Positions 28,369 through 29,945 of a stretch of 29,945 nucleotides of DNA are shown here, one piece after another. The stretch lies in NCBI GenBank assembly GCA_046590195.1, contig JBKJTP010000098.1, forward strand, positions 1 through 29,945, written 5' to 3'. Position 1 is the stretch's first letter. Each line of letters opens with the position of its first letter. The notes beneath the pieces are model-generated. The model made no database searches and had not been told where the DNA came from. It saw only the letters and a list, made by a program, of their open reading frames with translations. The DNA is from JBKJTP01 sp046590195 (GTDB lineage Bacteria; Bacteroidota; Ignavibacteria; Palsa-1295). The position numbers and the translations under genes are program-made.

Positions 28369-29945
28369 ATGGATATTGAACTATATATTAGCGAACTTAC
28401 ACGAATCGTAAAACGCTTTGCTCCCAAGACTGCCAAAATTCTTGATCGAAGACGGTTGGAAGCTTCAAAACTGGGATGGGCAAACCTCTACCGCGGCTTC
28501 CTGGCAGGGAGTGTTGTGACGGAGCGCTCAGGCAAGAAGGCACTGCTTGAGCAGGGCGGCAGCTCAACTTCCTATGCGACGCAGCGAAGCATGCTCAAAA
28601 GCCGACTGCTCAATACCCTCTTCATTCTCGACCTCGATCAGGTGCCAGGCACCTCTCCGGTATTGAAGGCGAAGTATCAGATCCATCGTAAGCTTTTTCT
28701 GATCAACATTATGCTGCTGATGGGAATGAGGAAGTTCGGGATCGCGCTGGCAAAGGGCACATTGCGCCTTGCGGAGGAATGGCAATTGACACTTGCACAG
28801 ATCCAGATCGTCTCCATCCTTCGGACGCATTCAAGCCTCATCGGCTCGCGTCACGATCACGAAAAATACAAACACAAGCTTCACCAGTTGCTCAAGCGAT
28901 ACGAAGCTGAGTCGATCGCAATGGCGGAATATGAAAAAGTCAATTTGCTGTTTGCACGATCGGCATCGGAGAAGCCTCATCTGGCACCACAATTTGAGGA
29001 TGCAGCAGAACGTGTCTCATCGCTCGCAAAGAGCTATAACACGTTCGAGCTCGACCTGGCGAAGTATCGGCTTCGGATGGCAGCGAAGCAGATAGCTTTG
29101 GAGTTTGACCAGACGCTTGCAGTATGCGACGAGGCATGTGCAGTGATGACATCAAAGTGGCCGCAGCACTTTGATAAGATCCGACTCGGGGAGTTCAATC
29201 TCATGCGTTTGATGTGCGCAGCACACGTTCGTGATCTTGCCCGAGCAGAAGAGCTACTCATCGAATGCGAACAGAGCTTTCAGCTGGGCAACTCGAATTG
29301 GTTTGCCTTACAAGAGAATTACATGCTTGCCTTGACTCAATGCTTCCAGTTTAAGCGGGCTTCTGAAGTCCTTACCGTGGTGATCCAACACGATAGATTT
29401 GCGAGTCAGGGAAAGCACATCCAAGAGCGGTGGAAGTTGTTCGAGATCTTTCTTGCATTCACGCAGGAAGGAGTTTCCAGACGTGCATTCGCGGTCTCTA
29501 CAGATGAGATCCGTTCGCTTGAGACCGACAAAGCAGGCTTCAAAGTGTGTATCGTTGTCCTGCGGATCCTCGGTCTGTTTCGAGCGGGTAGGCGAGGTGA
29601 GATCATAGACCTACTTGAGCCCCTCCGCTCGTACCGCACCCGCACCTTCAAGAAGCGGGACATCAGTCCAGGCTCCACGATCCTCGATCTCATTCTCATC
29701 GCCTCCGAACACGGCTTCATCCGGGATCCCACGCTCGCTGCAGTCGGCGACATGCCCCGGCGCTTAAAAGGACCTCTCCCTTTCCTGACACGCGATGATG
29801 GATTTGTGTCGCTCCCCTTCAGTTGGATCTGGGACGAGATGACAATGGTGCTGCCGGAGAAGGAGGAGGACGAAGAGCAGGTGGAAGAGCCGGGGGAAGA
29901 GCAGGTGGAGGACCCGAAGGAAGAGCCGGAGCAAGTAGACGCAAA
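28369..29945 (+). CDS. Long helical protein of unknown function, partial, at least 525 aa, runs off the right edge
   Basis: The frame is open from the ATG at 28369 to the end of the window with no stop. An in-frame ATG at 28318 is possible. The N-terminus MDIELYISELTRIVKRFAPK and later helices (KYQIHRKLFLINIMLLMGMR, KYRLRMAAKQIALEFDQTL, LARAEELLIECEQSFQLGN, RASEVLTVVIQ) suggest an all-helical, TPR-like solenoid of about 480 residues. It ends, so far, in an acidic Glu/Val/Pro tail coded by 24-bp repeats. There is no signal peptide, so it is probably cytoplasmic. It is divergent from the small secreted protein operon. No enzymatic motif is seen; function unknown. Confidence 0.75.
   Translation, partial: MDIELYISELTRIVKRFAPKTAKILDRRRLEASKLGWANLYRGFLAGSVVTERSGKKALLEQGGSSTSYATQRSMLKSRLLNTLFILDLDQVPGTSPVLKAKYQIHRKLFLINIMLLMGMRKFGIALAKGTLRLAEEWQLTLAQIQIVSILRTHSSLIGSRHDHEKYKHKLHQLLKRYEAESIAMAEYEKVNLLFARSASEKPHLAPQFEDAAERVSSLAKSYNTFELDLAKYRLRMAAKQIALEFDQTLAVCDEACAVMTSKWPQHFDKIRLGEFNLMRLMCAAHVRDLARAEELLIECEQSFQLGNSNWFALQENYMLALTQCFQFKRASEVLTVVIQHDRFASQGKHIQERWKLFEIFLAFTQEGVSRRAFAVSTDEIRSLETDKAGFKVCIVVLRILGLFRAGRRGEIIDLLEPLRSYRTRTFKKRDISPGSTILDLILIASEHGFIRDPTLAAVGDMPRRLKGPLPFLTRDDGFVSLPFSWIWDEMTMVLPEKEEDEEQVEEPGEEQVEDPKEEPEQVDA
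29872..29943 (+). repeat. 24-bp tandem repeat (three units) coding an acidic tail
   Basis: Imperfect units beginning GAAGAGCAGGTGGA (29872-29895, 29896-29919) and GAAGAGCCGGAGCA (29920-29943) encode EEQVEEPG, EEQVEDPK and EEPEQVDA. The unit is a multiple of three, so copy-number change keeps the frame. It may continue past the window edge. Confidence 0.85.

Overview
The window looks like a chromosome fragment from a Bacteroidota/Chlorobiota/Ignavibacteria/Kapabacteria-type (FCB group) bacterium. Two large secreted proteins end in a type IX secretion (T9SS) type A C-terminal sorting domain. There is a bacillithiol deacetylase (bshB1), several PD40/OmpA and Ig-like lipoproteins, and a DUF4175-like Q-rich giant. 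Several genes have a TAnnTTTG -7 promoter element of the Bacteroidetes type, and most starts lack a Shine-Dalgarno sequence. No tRNA, rRNA, transposase, integrase or CRISPR was seen. The exact lineage is an inference.

Layout. 1-800: a PAS-like protein behind a TAnnTTTG promoter. 806-6904 (minus): a probable operon of APC permease, bshB1, OmpA/PD40 lipoprotein and two overlapping lipoprotein genes. 7004-8736 (plus): a small four-helix membrane protein and a soluble histidine kinase. 8765-9443 (minus): an MNT-HEPN nucleotidyltransferase pair. 9518-12267 (minus): an Ig-like lipoprotein and a nucleotide-sugar epimerase. 12400-12552: a fold-back element with 27-bp perfect arms. 12562-14477 (minus): two secreted proteins. 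14560-14759: a second, 200-bp fold-back element. 14774-16159 (minus): a GT4 glycosyltransferase. 16344-19955 (plus): the 1203-residue DUF4175-like protein, with a bidirectional terminator separating it from guaB (minus, 20021-21595).

The right third (21860-29945) is accessory in character. A two-gene unit, a Cys-rich secreted protein followed by an Asp-box propeller protein with a T9SS tail, is present twice in tandem. In the second copy the Cys-rich gene has decayed to a frame-broken remnant. The two propeller genes have diverged, yet a 98-bp stretch encoding the C-terminal end of the sorting domain is identical. Upstream lie a small secreted protein, a previously untracked 53-residue gene with the best Shine-Dalgarno in the window, and a long partial gene on the plus strand that runs off the right edge.

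How the parts relate: most products are predicted for the envelope (lipoproteins, secreted propellers, permease, glycosyltransferase, DUF4175). The intergenic spaces hold fold-back repeats, and short in-frame tandem repeats of 9-24 bp recur at gene ends. The most distinctive signals are the duplicated Cys-rich/T9SS cassette, the promoters placed 4 nt before ATG codons (apparently leaderless mRNAs), and the 53-residue gene.
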